NCBI GenBank assembly: GCA_019894765.1
Contig: JAGXNT010000013.1
Coordinates: 1 to 64,000 of the forward strand
DNA length: 64,000 nt
Source: Candidatus Heimdallarchaeota archaeon
Lineage (GTDB): Archaea > Asgardarchaeota > Heimdallarchaeia > JABLTI01
Direction of reading: 5' to 3'
Shown here: one piece after another, positions 16,812-26,066 of the stretch
Layout: every line of letters starts with the position of its first letter
Position numbering within the stretch: position 1 is the stretch's first letter
Notes under the pieces: generated by a model
What the model was told of the DNA's origin: nothing
The model's input: the letters and a program-made list of their open reading frames with translations, nothing else
Databases searched by the model: none
Program-made: the position numbers and the translations under genes

Positions 16812-17123
16812 ATGATTTCAAGGGATATAATTTCTGAATCTGAAGGCAATGTTATTTTACAATTACAAGTAAAACCAAATAGTAAGAAGCAAGAAATTAC
16901 CTTGGATTCATTAGATAGAAAAATAGCTGTCTTTGTCAAAGCACCTCCTGATAAAGGAAAAGCTAACAAAGAACTGCTAAAATTCATAGCAAGAATCCTT
17001 GAAAAAAATTCTACTGATATTTTGATAATTGCAGGACAAACATCTCGAGATAAGACTGTTCTAATAAAAAATGCTCTTATACAAAATGTGGAAAGAAAAA
17101 TAATCGAATATTTGAAAGAATAG
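16812..17123 (+). CDS. DUF167 (YggU family) protein
   Basis: The 103 residues match the YggU/DUF167 family, a small alpha/beta fold of unknown function conserved across all domains of life. The family core is visible: LQVKPNSKKQEI near the start, FVKAPPDKGKANKELLKFIARIL in the middle, and IIAGQTSRDKTVLI near the end (the family has SG-x-x-SRxK). No catalytic role has been shown for the family as far as I know. It follows the membrane protein gene by 45 bp on the same strand and converges within 5 bp on the gene at 17128-17742. Confidence 0.9.
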   Translation: MISRDIISESEGNVILQLQVKPNSKKQEITLDSLDRKIAVFVKAPPDKGKANKELLKFIARILEKNSTDILIIAGQTSRDKTVLIKNALIQNVERKIIEYLKE

Positions 17124-17127
17124 AATT

Positions 17128-17742
17128 TTAGTAAGAAATTCTCTCATATGAACCTATCAATTTTGCTCTATCATCATTTAGACTTAATAATTTTCCAATG
17201 AGCCGATCAATAGTCTCAAACCACAAATCTACATCTTCAAGATAATTTCTTATAGTCATATCCATGAAAGCTTCAGTTCTCTCTTGCATTCGATTCAATG
17301 CGAGAATGAATTCATTATCAATTAAATAAAGTTGAGAAATATCAAGCTCCAGTAATTTTGGATTCTCGAAGAAAGTAGTGAAACCATATTCTCCTTTTTC
17401 TACGTCTTTAGAAAATGATGCAATTTCATTAATTAACCGTTCTGCAACAGCCCAAGTAGACATCTGTTGTTTTTCGATTAACATGGCATGAATTTCTTTT
17501 ATTTGATCATTGGTTTGGTTAATGTAATTCCTCACATATTCTCGGAAATGGAAATCAGTTTTTCGTCTATTTGGTACAGTGAGATAATCCACATAGTCCT
17601 TTATTAAACCACGAAGCAATTTCAGAGCTTTTTTGGGATTGATTTCTTCTATAGTTTCTATTTGCCCACCTACTTCAATTCGCTTAGGTCTAGCTTCTGG
17701 TTCTTCTCCTTCAGTTGTTTCATCATTCCTTAATTCTGCCAT
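17128..17742 (-). CDS. hypothetical helical protein
   Basis: I recognise no family. The 204 residues have an acidic, probably disordered N-terminus (about 25 residues) followed by an all-helical body with regular heptad-like hydrophobic spacing (LLRGLIKDYVDYLTVPNRR, YINQTNDQIKEIHAML and FILALNRMQERTEAFMDM). There are no Cys clusters, membrane segments or nucleotide motifs. It is read from the minus strand just downstream of DNA ligase with an 80-bp gap, so it could share the ligase transcript or have its own promoter. Similar helical proteins are common and uncharacterised in archaeal genomes. Confidence 0.65.
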   Translation of the reverse strand: MAELRNDETTEGEEPEARPKRIEVGGQIETIEEINPKKALKLLRGLIKDYVDYLTVPNRRKTDFHFREYVRNYINQTNDQIKEIHAMLIEKQQMSTWAVAERLINEIASFSKDVEKGEYGFTTFFENPKLLELDISQLYLIDNEFILALNRMQERTEAFMDMTIRNYLEDVDLWFETIDRLIGKLLSLNDDRAKLIGSYERISY

Positions 17743-17822
17743 TGATGATCCTCCGTTAATACAATGAGATTAACTGTTATAGTTAATCAAATCTTGTTAT
17801 TATTGTTTTCGCTCGTGGAAAA

Positions 17823-19607
17823 TTAACCACTTCTCAACCTTTGCTTCTTAAAGGCATCAACAACTTCACTTGTAGTTGTTGCTAATTCAGGTTTTTTATC
17901 ATCTCGGAATCGAATAAACCTTGGAAATCGGATTGCTAGTCCAGTATCCTTTTTTATTTCATCTAACGCACATGTGTGAACAGGGCTTATTGAGAGATCA
18001 GCCCCCTGTATTTCATAGACTTTTTCTGGAACAACCCAGACATCAGCATCAAGCTTTGAAATAACATCTTTTGGTTTCTTCTCTACTGAAATACTCATCA
18101 AATCTTTTGTTACTTTAATCAAATCCTCGTCAGTGAAACCAGTTCCTAGTTTACAAACTGTCTCAAATCGTTCTTCTTCTGCGTTGTATGCAGCCATCAA
18201 TATTGTACCCAGAGTTCCCTTTCTTCTTCCTTTACCATAAAATCCCCCAACCACAACAAAATCATAACTATCATTGAAAGCTGAAGAGTAATCAAATTTA
18301 TGTTTAATCCAGAGGAATCCACGACTACCTGCTTGATATTGTGTTTCTTTTCTAATATCCTTAGCCATGACCCCTTCACAGCCACTTTCAATTGCTTTTT
18401 CAAAATACTCCACAAATTCATCAGGAGAAGAAACAACTTCTCGAGAAGCCAGCACTATTACAGGATCATCTTTAATAAGAGATTCTAAAACTACTCGACG
18501 CTCAGGATAAGATTTATTCAGTAAACTTTCTCCATCTTTATAGAGAATGTCAAAAAGGAACACCCTTACAGGTATTTTTTCCATAGCATCTTCAATACCA
18601 TATTTTCTTTTTCTTGACATTAGAATTTGGAACGATTTCAATCGTTCGTTATCCGGATCCCAAGCAGTTATTTCACCTTCAACAATAACTTGAGAGGATT
18701 TTAAGCTACGTTTCAGAGCTGCTGTAACGTCTGGATACATCTCTGATATTTCATTTAGATTTCTCGAGTAAAGTTTGATGCCATCTCCATTTATGTGTGC
18801 TTGAACCCTTTCTCCATCATATTTGAACTCAAGAGCACAACTTCCACCAAGCTTTTCAATAATTTCTTCTGCTGTTGGCATTCTCTGAGCAGCCATCATT
18901 CGAATAGGTCTTCCGACACTGATCTCTATTTTCTTGATTGCTTCCATTCCTTTACTTGCTAAAATATCACCAATTGTTCCAATATCGCTTGTTACATTGT
19001 ATGCATGTTCTATTATTTTTCGTGATTCTTTTCCGTCACCATATTTTCTAGACAAAGCTTCAATTATAGTTAGATCTTTAATACCCAATCGGAGCTGCGA
19101 TAAAACAATTCGAGTGATATATTTCGCTTCAATCGGGGTTGCTTTTGAGTACAAACCCAATAACAAATTTGTTTTCTTTTGATTTGCTCCTTTTCCCTCA
19201 ATAAGAGCAATTTTGTTGAGAATATCCCAGACATCATCTACAGTTAATTCCCCGGTTTCACTCTTCTCATTCGGTGTAAAGAAAGCTCCTAATTGTTGTT
19301 GCCCGGTTTGTCCTATCAATTTTTCAGCTACTTCACCTAGATCTCCTTTTTTCTTGAAAAGTTTATTAACTTCACTTTCTGCTTTACCAATTGACTTTGC
19401 AATAGCTTTTATTACCATTTTATCTGCAAAACCAAGTTCTAATCCGATATAGTCCGCACATATTTTTCCTGAGGTCAAATAGATAACAGCACGCATTTCC
19501 TCTAGAGGTGTGAGTTCAAAAAGCTCTACCAAAATATCAATCATTTCAAGTCTCTTTGTAGTAGCATCCAATTTTTGATAGATGTCTGTGAGTGTTGATA
19601 ATTTCAT
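17823..19607 (-). CDS. lig: ATP-dependent DNA ligase (archaeal LigB/Lig1 type)
   Basis: It seals nicks in duplex DNA during replication and repair using ATP. The 594-residue length and domain order are those of archaeal and eukaryotic ligase I. The N-terminal helical DNA-binding domain has LSQLRLGIKDLTIIEALS (about 168-185). The nucleotidyltransferase domain starts at motif I, EFKYDGERVQAH, with K262 as the AMP-accepting Lys; motif III is VFLFDILY, motif IV EGVMAKDI and motif V LWIKHKFDY. The OB domain follows, with GGFYGKGRRKGTLGTILMA, and the C-terminus keeps the family RFPRFIRFRDDK (motif VI). It begins at ATG with an AGGTTATGAA context upstream and is monocistronic or first in a short unit. 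Confidence 0.97.
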   Translation of the reverse strand: MKLSTLTDIYQKLDATTKRLEMIDILVELFELTPLEEMRAVIYLTSGKICADYIGLELGFADKMVIKAIAKSIGKAESEVNKLFKKKGDLGEVAEKLIGQTGQQQLGAFFTPNEKSETGELTVDDVWDILNKIALIEGKGANQKKTNLLLGLYSKATPIEAKYITRIVLSQLRLGIKDLTIIEALSRKYGDGKESRKIIEHAYNVTSDIGTIGDILASKGMEAIKKIEISVGRPIRMMAAQRMPTAEEIIEKLGGSCALEFKYDGERVQAHINGDGIKLYSRNLNEISEMYPDVTAALKRSLKSSQVIVEGEITAWDPDNERLKSFQILMSRKRKYGIEDAMEKIPVRVFLFDILYKDGESLLNKSYPERRVVLESLIKDDPVIVLASREVVSSPDEFVEYFEKAIESGCEGVMAKDIRKETQYQAGSRGFLWIKHKFDYSSAFNDSYDFVVVGGFYGKGRRKGTLGTILMAAYNAEEERFETVCKLGTGFTDEDLIKVTKDLMSISVEKKPKDVISKLDADVWVVPEKVYEIQGADLSISPVHTCALDEIKKDTGLAIRFPRFIRFRDDKKPELATTTSEVVDAFKKQRLRSG

Positions 19608-19724
19608 TTCATAACCTCAGCAATTGAAAGTGCTATTATTCAACGAATAATTAAAGGTAACTATTCTTAGTAGCATTAAATTACTTTATTAAACTATAAA
19701 AAATTGTTATAAAAATAAGAAAAG

Positions 19725-19745
19725 AGAAGGAAAAATCATCCTTCT
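19725..19745 (-). terminator. hairpin at the 3' end of the GIFT-domain gene
   Basis: AGAAGGA (19725-19731) can pair with TCCTTCT (19739-19745), overlapping the stop codon of the gene at 19736-20719. An A-rich stretch follows at lower coordinates, which reads as T-rich on the minus strand. This could help end transcription, although archaeal termination mainly depends on the T-rich tract. Confidence 0.35.
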
Positions 19746-20719
19746 TTTGTTCTAATATAGTCAAGCATTGAACGAACTTCTTCTTTCATTTCTTGTAAAT
19801 AACCAAGAGAATCGGAATAAAGACGTGCTATGATTTCCCTCATTTCGGAAATTTCTGAACGCAAACGCTCAATCTCTTGTAAAACATTCTGATCATTCGC
19901 TACAACTGCTTGAGTTTGTGATGCTCTCGGAGCTACTGTTGTAGGGGGTGGTGGAATTGATGATGGTTTCATATCTGTAGCAACTGGTTCAGTCTTTGGA
20001 GGAACTATTGCATCAATTTTGGTTTCTTTTTTAACTGCAACTGAAGGAGCTTTGCCTGTTTCAAGACGACCTAACCATCTGAACATATTCATAGCAAACG
20101 TTCGGTTATTTCTCAAAGAAAGACCTGCACCATAATTAGAGAATAAACGATAGGAGCCTACTGCTACTACTCTTCCTTGTTTGTATTCCCCTGCAACTAA
20201 AACAGGTGCATTGGGCGGTTCAGCAGCTGGTGATGTGTAAGCAATACCTTTCATATTAGAAGAACCTCTAATAGAACATCCTGCTACAATAACAATTTCA
20301 GCAACACCATTCCCAATAGGATGTTCCTTAACATCATTAATTACTGGATGAGTGGGCATATTGAATTCATTGTTGGTTTCATCCTTAACTTGATCAGAAA
20401 CCATCTCGATACCAAATTGATTTAGAATCTCATTCATGTTGGTACGTAATCCTCTGTCTCCGCCTGCATTTCCGATTATTAGTAGACCTCCTCCTTTTTC
20501 AACAAAATTCGTGATGGAATCAATCTCATTTTTTCCTAACTTGGAACCATCTGGGCAAGCGAAAACAAAAACATCGCATTTCAATGTTTTCTCTGAAATC
20601 GGAAAATCATTATATACCTCAACTTCTAAACCTTCGCTTCTTAACGAATCACGAAGAATGGAATAATTAGTATTAATTTTGCCGCGTTCTTTTTGGGTTT
20701 CATCAAAAAATATCTTCAT
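19736..20719 (-). CDS. GIFT-domain protein (IFT52/GldG-like) with C-terminal coiled coil
   Basis: Residues 1-215 look like the GIFT domain shared by IFT52 and GldG-type proteins: MKIFFDETQKERG, YSILRDSLRSEGLEVEVYND, VFVFACPDGSKLGKNEID, FVEKGGGLLIIGNAGGDRG and MNEILNQFGIEMVSDQVKDE run parallel to the remembered N-terminus of IFT52 (a LRSNWKV segment, YLDSGGDILVMLGEGG, LLEEYGI). The conserved catalytic Cys of true glutamine amidotransferases is not obvious. A Pro-rich linker (about 240-265, SSIPPPPTTVAPRAS) leads to a coiled coil (about 280-325, EIERLRSEISEMREIIARL). No membrane segment is present. It sits alone on the minus strand, with 200 bp of divergent promoter region before the methyltransferase gene. 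Its cellular role is unknown. Confidence 0.7.
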   Translation of the reverse strand: MKIFFDETQKERGKINTNYSILRDSLRSEGLEVEVYNDFPISEKTLKCDVFVFACPDGSKLGKNEIDSITNFVEKGGGLLIIGNAGGDRGLRTNMNEILNQFGIEMVSDQVKDETNNEFNMPTHPVINDVKEHPIGNGVAEIVIVAGCSIRGSSNMKGIAYTSPAAEPPNAPVLVAGEYKQGRVVAVGSYRLFSNYGAGLSLRNNRTFAMNMFRWLGRLETGKAPSVAVKKETKIDAIVPPKTEPVATDMKPSSIPPPPTTVAPRASQTQAVVANDQNVLQEIERLRSEISEMREIIARLYSDSLGYLQEMKEEVRSMLDYIRTKEG

Positions 20720-20921
20720 CTTTTATCTCATCCAATTTAAATTTACATTATGTTCTTATCAATTAATTAAAGTCAATCGTTTTTTGAACATTACGGAAAG
20801 AGCACATTCAAAATTCTGATATGTAATAATTAAGTTATTATCCAATAATCTATTTATTAACAGAGTAAATATACTTTGTTGAAATTTAATAACAAGAATA
20901 TTTACTAGTGGTTAACAAAAA

Positions 20922-21689
20922 ATGAAAACAAAAACTTCCAAGGAAATTTTCGATTTACTGTTAAAAGATGCTTTACATCCATTCTCTGGATGGGACTTTT
21001 CGCATATAAAAGATAGAATAGTTATGGAACCACTAACTTGGAGTTACCACGGTGAAATTCTACCTTTTGTAAGAACAGCTAAATCTATGTTGGATATGGG
21101 AACAGGAGGAGGAGAATTTCTATCTTCTCTGCAACCATTGCCCAAAGAAACGTATGCTACAGAAGCATATGAACCAAATGTTCCTGTCGCAAAGAAAACC
21201 TTAGAACCTATTGGTGTTAACGTAGTTCAAATATATGAAGATAATATTTTACCCTTTGAGAATGAGCATTTTGACTTGATAATTAATAGACATGAATCCT
21301 ATTTGCCATCGGAATTATACAGAATATTGAAGCAGAATAGCATGTTTATAACTCAACAAGTAGGATGGAAGGATAATCTCGAATTAAATCAGAGATTAGG
21401 TTATCCTATTGAAGAATTAGAGTATCTTGATTGGAATTTAAAGAAAGTTGCACAAGAACTTGAAGATGTTGGTCTTACAATCAAAACAAAACGGGAAGCA
21501 TTTCCTATTACAAGATGCTTTGATATTGGTGCAATTGTCTACTATCTGAAGGCGATACCATGGCAAATTCCAGAATTTTCCGTTGAAAAATATGAGAATA
21601 ATTTGTGGGAGATGCATCAAGAAATTCTGAAAGAAGGGTATCTTGACCTAACAAGTCACAGAATGTTAATAGTGTCTGAAAAAAAGTGA
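20922..21689 (+). CDS. class I SAM-dependent methyltransferase
   Basis: The Rossmann methyltransferase fold is shown by motif I MLDMGTGGGEFL (about 57-68), an acidic strand end (YATEAYEPN), motif IV FDLIINRHESY and RILKQNSMFITQQVG. The 255-residue length and the C-terminal region (EFSVEKYENNLWEMHQEI) are like RlmA/UbiE-type small-molecule or rRNA methyltransferases, but the substrate cannot be read from the sequence. It stands alone on the plus strand, divergent from the GIFT-domain gene. The 87-bp gap to glycerol kinase is long enough for a separate promoter. Confidence 0.8.
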   Translation: MKTKTSKEIFDLLLKDALHPFSGWDFSHIKDRIVMEPLTWSYHGEILPFVRTAKSMLDMGTGGGEFLSSLQPLPKETYATEAYEPNVPVAKKTLEPIGVNVVQIYEDNILPFENEHFDLIINRHESYLPSELYRILKQNSMFITQQVGWKDNLELNQRLGYPIEELEYLDWNLKKVAQELEDVGLTIKTKREAFPITRCFDIGAIVYYLKAIPWQIPEFSVEKYENNLWEMHQEILKEGYLDLTSHRMLIVSEKK

Positions 21690-21775
21690 AAAATATTTAA
21701 TATGTTAAATTTGAATGGTAATTGTTTACTATAAGCTTCGAGGGTTTTGATTTCTGAAGTAAAGGAGAACTAGCA

Positions 21776-23323
21776 TTGACAACAAAAAAAGAACAATATA
21801 TTCTAAGCATTGATGTTGGAACAACAGGTGGAAGAACAATTATTTTCAGTCAGAAAGGGGAAATAATTGAATCGGCTTATCAAGAATATGAAAGCTTTTT
21901 TCCAAGACCGACAGATGTTGAACAAAATGCGAATGACTGGTGGACTGTAACAGTAAACACGATCAAAGAGGTACTAAAGAAATCAAAAATTAATCCATCG
22001 AAAATTGTTAGTACAAGTGTCACAAATCAACGTGAAACAATCGTTCCGGTAAACGAAAATGGGGTACCACTCTCTCGAGCAATTGTTTGGCAAGATAGAC
22101 GAACAATAAACGAATGTGAAGAAATCAAGGAATCAGTTGGAAGTGATAAGATATATGATCTCACCGGATTAACTGTGGATCCTTACTTTTCCAGTCCAAA
22201 GATCCTGTGGATGAAAAAGAATTGGTCAAAAGCATTTAATGATGCTTACAAATTTTTACTGGTTCATGATTTTATTCAAATGAAACTTACTGAAGAATTC
22301 ATTACAGATTACAGTAATGCATCAAGAACCATGTTGTTTGATATTAACACCTTAACATGGTCAGACAAGATTCTAAGTGCTTTAGATTTACCTAAGGAAA
22401 AACTGCCAAAACCTCTTCCATCTGGTACGAGAGTAGGAGGATTATCGAAGAAGGCTGCAAAAGAAACTGGATTGCCGGAAGGATTACCAGTAATTGCAGG
22501 TGGAGGGGATCAGCAATGTGCAGCAATTGGAGTTGGAGTAACAAGAAAAGGTAGAATAAAAGCAACAACAGGAACTGGAACATTTCTATTAGCATATTTA
22601 GAAAACAGTCAGAGAGATAAGAAAAGACGAGTCCTTTGCAGTTGTCATGCCATTCCCGGAAAATATGTGTTTGAAGCAAGTATTTTCACAACTGGATCCA
22701 TTCTTCGCTGGTTTAGAGATAATTTCTCATCAGCAGAAAAAAGCCTAGCACCAAGTTTGAATCTTGATTCCTATGAATTATTGGGAATGCAGGCTGAATC
22801 TGTTAAGCCTGGTTCAGAAGGCTTAATGATTTTACCCCACTTTGTGGGTGCTGGAGCTCCTCATTGGGATCCAAATGCTAGAGGATTAATATTTGGATTA
22901 AGCCTTGGTCACACTCGTAAGCATCTCATTAGAGCCATTATGGAAGCTACTTGTTATGAGATACGAACGAATCTCAATGTCTTTGAGGAATTAGATGTAA
23001 ATCTAAAAGAGCTGAGGATAACAGGAGGAGCATCAAGAAATTCTACTTGGAATCAAATTGAAGCAGATATCTGTGGATTACCAGTTATTAAAGGTCAAGT
23101 TGAAGAAGCTACTGCTTTAGGAGCTGCGATACTTGCGGGAGTAGGAGTTGGCATCTACAAGAGTATAGATAGTGCAGCTGAAGAAATGGTTAAAATTGAT
23201 GAAAAGAAAATTCCGAATTCTGAAAACGTAAAATTGTACAGTAAATTCTATGAAGTTTATAATGCATTATATTCGACACTCAAGAGTCAAAATCTCTATG
23301 AAAAATTGTCTAGAATATTATAA
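21776..23323 (+). CDS. glpK: glycerol kinase (FGGY family)
   Basis: It phosphorylates glycerol to sn-glycerol 3-phosphate with ATP. The ASKHA phosphate loop is LSIDVGTTGGRTIIF (10-24). The substrate-binding TNQRET (near 83) supplies the Arg and Glu of glycerol kinases, followed by IVWQDRRT, and GGGDQQCAAIGVG carries the catalytic Asp region. A later RITGGASRN forms the second ATP-binding segment. The 515-residue length is usual. Some positions are like xylulokinases, so a related polyol substrate cannot be ruled out. The start is TTG with AAAGGAGAA 8 nt upstream. Glycerol 3-phosphate could feed catabolism; archaeal lipids use the other enantiomer. Confidence 0.85.
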   Translation: MTTKKEQYILSIDVGTTGGRTIIFSQKGEIIESAYQEYESFFPRPTDVEQNANDWWTVTVNTIKEVLKKSKINPSKIVSTSVTNQRETIVPVNENGVPLSRAIVWQDRRTINECEEIKESVGSDKIYDLTGLTVDPYFSSPKILWMKKNWSKAFNDAYKFLLVHDFIQMKLTEEFITDYSNASRTMLFDINTLTWSDKILSALDLPKEKLPKPLPSGTRVGGLSKKAAKETGLPEGLPVIAGGGDQQCAAIGVGVTRKGRIKATTGTGTFLLAYLENSQRDKKRRVLCSCHAIPGKYVFEASIFTTGSILRWFRDNFSSAEKSLAPSLNLDSYELLGMQAESVKPGSEGLMILPHFVGAGAPHWDPNARGLIFGLSLGHTRKHLIRAIMEATCYEIRTNLNVFEELDVNLKELRITGGASRNSTWNQIEADICGLPVIKGQVEEATALGAAILAGVGVGIYKSIDSAAEEMVKIDEKKIPNSENVKLYSKFYEVYNALYSTLKSQNLYEKLSRIL

Positions 23324-23470
23324 ATTTCATATGTTCCTTTTTCATATATGTAAAAAAATTATCAAACAAGCGAAAGAATATTATTTTAATAGATAGAAAA
23401 TAGCGTTATAGATATTGTTTATGGAAGACAATTCGTAACTTCCAAAAACAAACTATTATGTTGTGATTAT

Positions 23471-24163
23471 ATGTTTGATCGACTTAGAAAAAAAGCCACT
23501 AGAGCTGTAAAACGAGTTGCCGGTGATGCTGTCGAAGATGAAGCTGAAAAACAGACACAAAAACAAATTGACAAGCATCGTGGTGCTGCTCAAGCTGAAT
23601 ATGAAAAATCCACTGAACATTCATTTCGCGGGATGAAAGAGCAAAAGAAAAAAGTCACCGGTGAAATGATTACAGATTTTAAGAAATTTAAAGCGAGCTG
23701 GGAAAAGAATGCCTCTGATCCTGCACAATCAATATTTCATTTCTTAATTGCTGCTTACAATTATAGTGTAAAGGATAAAGCTATTGGTGATGCAATGGCC
23801 ACAGTTATTTTATCGAAGAAACACAATCTTGAAGATCCAAGTACCCCATCTGGATTGAAACTAGGTCCAACAAATAAAACCCTGCTGAAATATATGCGCA
23901 ATGATCCAAATATAGTGAAGAGCTACTTAGGAGCTGAATACAAAGAAGACTACAAATTCAATGAAAGCAAACCAAAGATGGCATTCTTAGGCTTCGTTCC
24001 TGAAGGAGAAAAACGACTTAAGGCAATTATTCAAAGCACTGGTAAGGACTTCCCAACACCAGTTGGTCTAGCTAAAAACAAAAATGGTCAGTGGAAGATA
24101 ACTGAATTCTCTTCAATAGCTACTGGTTGTAAGAAACCAGCTTCCGAAGAAGATGATTTCTAG
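23471..24163 (+). CDS. hypothetical protein, DUF6935-like
   Basis: The N-terminal 60 residues are highly charged and probably helical (RLRKKATRAVKRVAGDAVED, then KQIDKHRGAAQ). The remainder has a pattern that I associate with a family of uncharacterised bacterial and archaeal proteins: a helix with FLIAAYNYSVKDKAIGDAMA, a KLGPTNKTLLKYMRNDPNIV segment and a closing WKITEFSSIATGCKKP. No active-site motif is visible and the protein is soluble. It lies alone between glycerol kinase and the flavodoxin gene, ending at a strong inverted repeat. Confidence 0.55.
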   Translation: MFDRLRKKATRAVKRVAGDAVEDEAEKQTQKQIDKHRGAAQAEYEKSTEHSFRGMKEQKKKVTGEMITDFKKFKASWEKNASDPAQSIFHFLIAAYNYSVKDKAIGDAMATVILSKKHNLEDPSTPSGLKLGPTNKTLLKYMRNDPNIVKSYLGAEYKEDYKFNESKPKMAFLGFVPEGEKRLKAIIQSTGKDFPTPVGLAKNKNGQWKITEFSSIATGCKKPASEEDDF

Positions 24164-24199
24164 CTTGAAAAAAGTGATATAAGTAGTAATTATAATTCA

Positions 24200-24262
24200 A
24201 TTTGGGATTGTAAAATAAGAAAAAAAGTAGAAAGAAAATCTACCTAAATGGAAATCCCAAAT
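24200..24262. terminator. bidirectional terminator-like inverted repeat
   Basis: A perfect 10-bp inverted repeat, ATTTGGGATT (24200-24209) and AATCCCAAAT (24253-24262), encloses a second short stem (GTAGA 24227-24231 with TCTAC 24239-24243). It lies between convergent genes ending at 24163 and 24267. A and T runs flank the arms. A shared transcription stop for both genes is likely. Confidence 0.5.
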
Positions 24263-24266
24263 CCTT

Positions 24267-24746
24267 CTATTTTTTCTTTGATAATTTGAGTAGTTCAGCA
24301 GCGAGTTTTTCAGCATCACCGAGAACATATTCTTCAAAAGGTCCTTCAGGTACAACAACTTTTCCTGATAAATATTCAGAATAAACAGTTACAACGTTTG
24401 GACTTTTAGCTAAAAGTTTGTTGAGTCTTTTACCTCTGCCATTAACTATTTCTTTCTTCATTACATGAGTGAGAAAGGTTGCACCAATTTTAACAGTTTT
24501 ATTAGCTTTTTGAAGTTCCTTATGTAATTTTCGTATCCATCTCTTTGAGGTAAAGCTTGTCATGAACGCTCTAACTGCAGCACCAACAATAACAATATCA
24601 GGAGAATCTGCAACAACTTTCGAAGGATCAATCTTCTTCACATGACCGATATTTACTTCCATATCTTTTTCAAAGGTTTTACCCAATGTTTTCGCTAGCA
24701 ATTCTCCATTTCCCATTTGAGAATCATGTACTATCCAGACTTTCAT
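24267..24746 (-). CDS. flavodoxin-domain protein
   Basis: This 159-residue protein has a flavodoxin-like fold: a first strand with the FMN phosphate loop (VWIVHDSQMGNGELLAKTLG), then DIVIVGAAVRAF (a strand with loop at the isoalloxazine position) and VKIGATFLT. The loop lacks the classic T-x-T/S-G-x-T pattern, having HDSQMGN, so FMN affinity is uncertain. Related proteins include protoporphyrinogen oxidase HemG-like and NAD(P)H-linked electron carriers. I placed the start at the ATG with an AGGTG box 6 nt upstream, three codons inside the longest frame. It is on the minus strand, upstream of nothing obvious in the same pathway. Confidence 0.7.
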   Translation of the reverse strand: MKVWIVHDSQMGNGELLAKTLGKTFEKDMEVNIGHVKKIDPSKVVADSPDIVIVGAAVRAFMTSFTSKRWIRKLHKELQKANKTVKIGATFLTHVMKKEIVNGRGKRLNKLLAKSPNVVTVYSEYLSGKVVVPEGPFEEYVLGDAEKLAAELLKLSKKK

Positions 24747-24836
24747 CTTGTGCACCTAAAAGTTAACAAATTAACTATCAAACTACTGATATTATAAACA
24801 TTGATATTCAATTCGAAGATTTTTCTAAAAAAGAAT

Positions 24837-26060
24837 TCACGATTTAGATGGATTATGTATTTTGTAGAATTTCTTTATCTTATTTGAGAGATAAATAATT
24901 TCATCTTTTGTCATATTCACTACACAAGGTAAATATGCAATACTATTATTGAATTTCACAATTTCTGGATAGTTTTCGTAAGAAATATTGAACAATTTGT
25001 AGGTGGGATTTGGTAAACTAGAGATGTGAAAGTAACTTAAAAATTCCAGAAACTGATCAACAAGATGTTCTTCTATCTGTATAGTATTATACGGTGTAAG
25101 AGATGCATCTCCTCTATACCAGGGGAAAAAATGAGATAGTAATTTAGGTGAGAAACAACTAAAAAAGAAATGATAGTTTTTAGCATATTTTTCTTCTACT
25201 TCTTTGTATTTGTGAAAATTCTCATACATTGATTTCTGTAAACCTGAAGATGGTTTAAGCATATAGCCATGTCGACTAAAACCAGGATTACTAGATCGAT
25301 ATGATTTTGATACAATTAATATGTTTATTTTTTTATTGAAAAAGCTCAGTAAGTCTAGTACACCTAAAAACACGAAAACCAAAGATCTACTGTTGTAAAG
25401 TAGATAAGTGGGTATTTTCTTTAGTAACTCCTTAAATCTCTTACTTGATTTTTCAACGGGTAAATTCTTAATTATCTCTTTGAAATCTGTAATTAGCTTC
25501 TTGTGCTTATTACCAATATACATAAATCCTCCACCAAGAGCAATTGGTCTTTTATCCATTGCCATAGAATAAAGTGCAATATCTACAACTTTGTGACTGA
25601 ATTTCTTATCCAAAGATCCACCTTGGACTCTATCTTCAATGATTATGCAATTATGTTTCTTTTTAAATTCAGATAAAGCAGCCAAATCCATATCTTGACC
25701 AAACAAATGAGTAATAACTACTACCTCACATTTTTTTATCTCAGGAACTTTCTTTATTCCATTTTTATTACTATTTAACTCAATAATGTGTATATTTTCG
25801 GGTTTCACATATTTCTCTATAATGTTCCTGAATGATGTGTGATGAATTGGTGTAGTAGCTATGACTAACTCATTTTTACTAAAATATTCCATACACATAT
25901 CAAATAATGCTCTGCAAGAATAACCAATTATTTTTGTATGTTTTTCATAAGCAATTGAAAGATCATACTCTTTGTTTGAAAGCAAATTAGAAAAATGTCT
26001 TACAAAATCTCTAGGACTCAGAGGCAGATAATCGGGAGGGGTCTTGATTGCGTATTTCAT
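24837..26060 (-). CDS. DegT/DnrJ/EryC1-type PLP aminotransferase-like protein
   Basis: The 407 residues follow the DegT fold: an N-terminal arm, KIIGYSCRALFDMCMEYF, ELVIATTPIHHTSFRNII, VVVITHLFGQDMDLAAL, IIEDRVQGG (the family has the Asp that contacts PLP nitrogen here) and YSMAMDKRPIALGGGFMYIG. The Lys in MDKRP is positioned as the PLP Schiff-base Lys. DegT enzymes aminate sugars for cell-surface glycans or natural products. The C-terminal half is Phe- and Lys-rich and divergent. It is the last gene of a minus-strand unit with two alpha/beta hydrolases (gaps of 6 and 22 bp). The substrate is unknown. Confidence 0.65.
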   Translation of the reverse strand: MKYAIKTPPDYLPLSPRDFVRHFSNLLSNKEYDLSIAYEKHTKIIGYSCRALFDMCMEYFSKNELVIATTPIHHTSFRNIIEKYVKPENIHIIELNSNKNGIKKVPEIKKCEVVVITHLFGQDMDLAALSEFKKKHNCIIIEDRVQGGSLDKKFSHKVVDIALYSMAMDKRPIALGGGFMYIGNKHKKLITDFKEIIKNLPVEKSSKRFKELLKKIPTYLLYNSRSLVFVFLGVLDLLSFFNKKINILIVSKSYRSSNPGFSRHGYMLKPSSGLQKSMYENFHKYKEVEEKYAKNYHFFFSCFSPKLLSHFFPWYRGDASLTPYNTIQIEEHLVDQFLEFLSYFHISSLPNPTYKLFNISYENYPEIVKFNNSIAYLPCVVNMTKDEIIYLSNKIKKFYKIHNPSKS

Positions 26061-26066
26061 TTTGCA

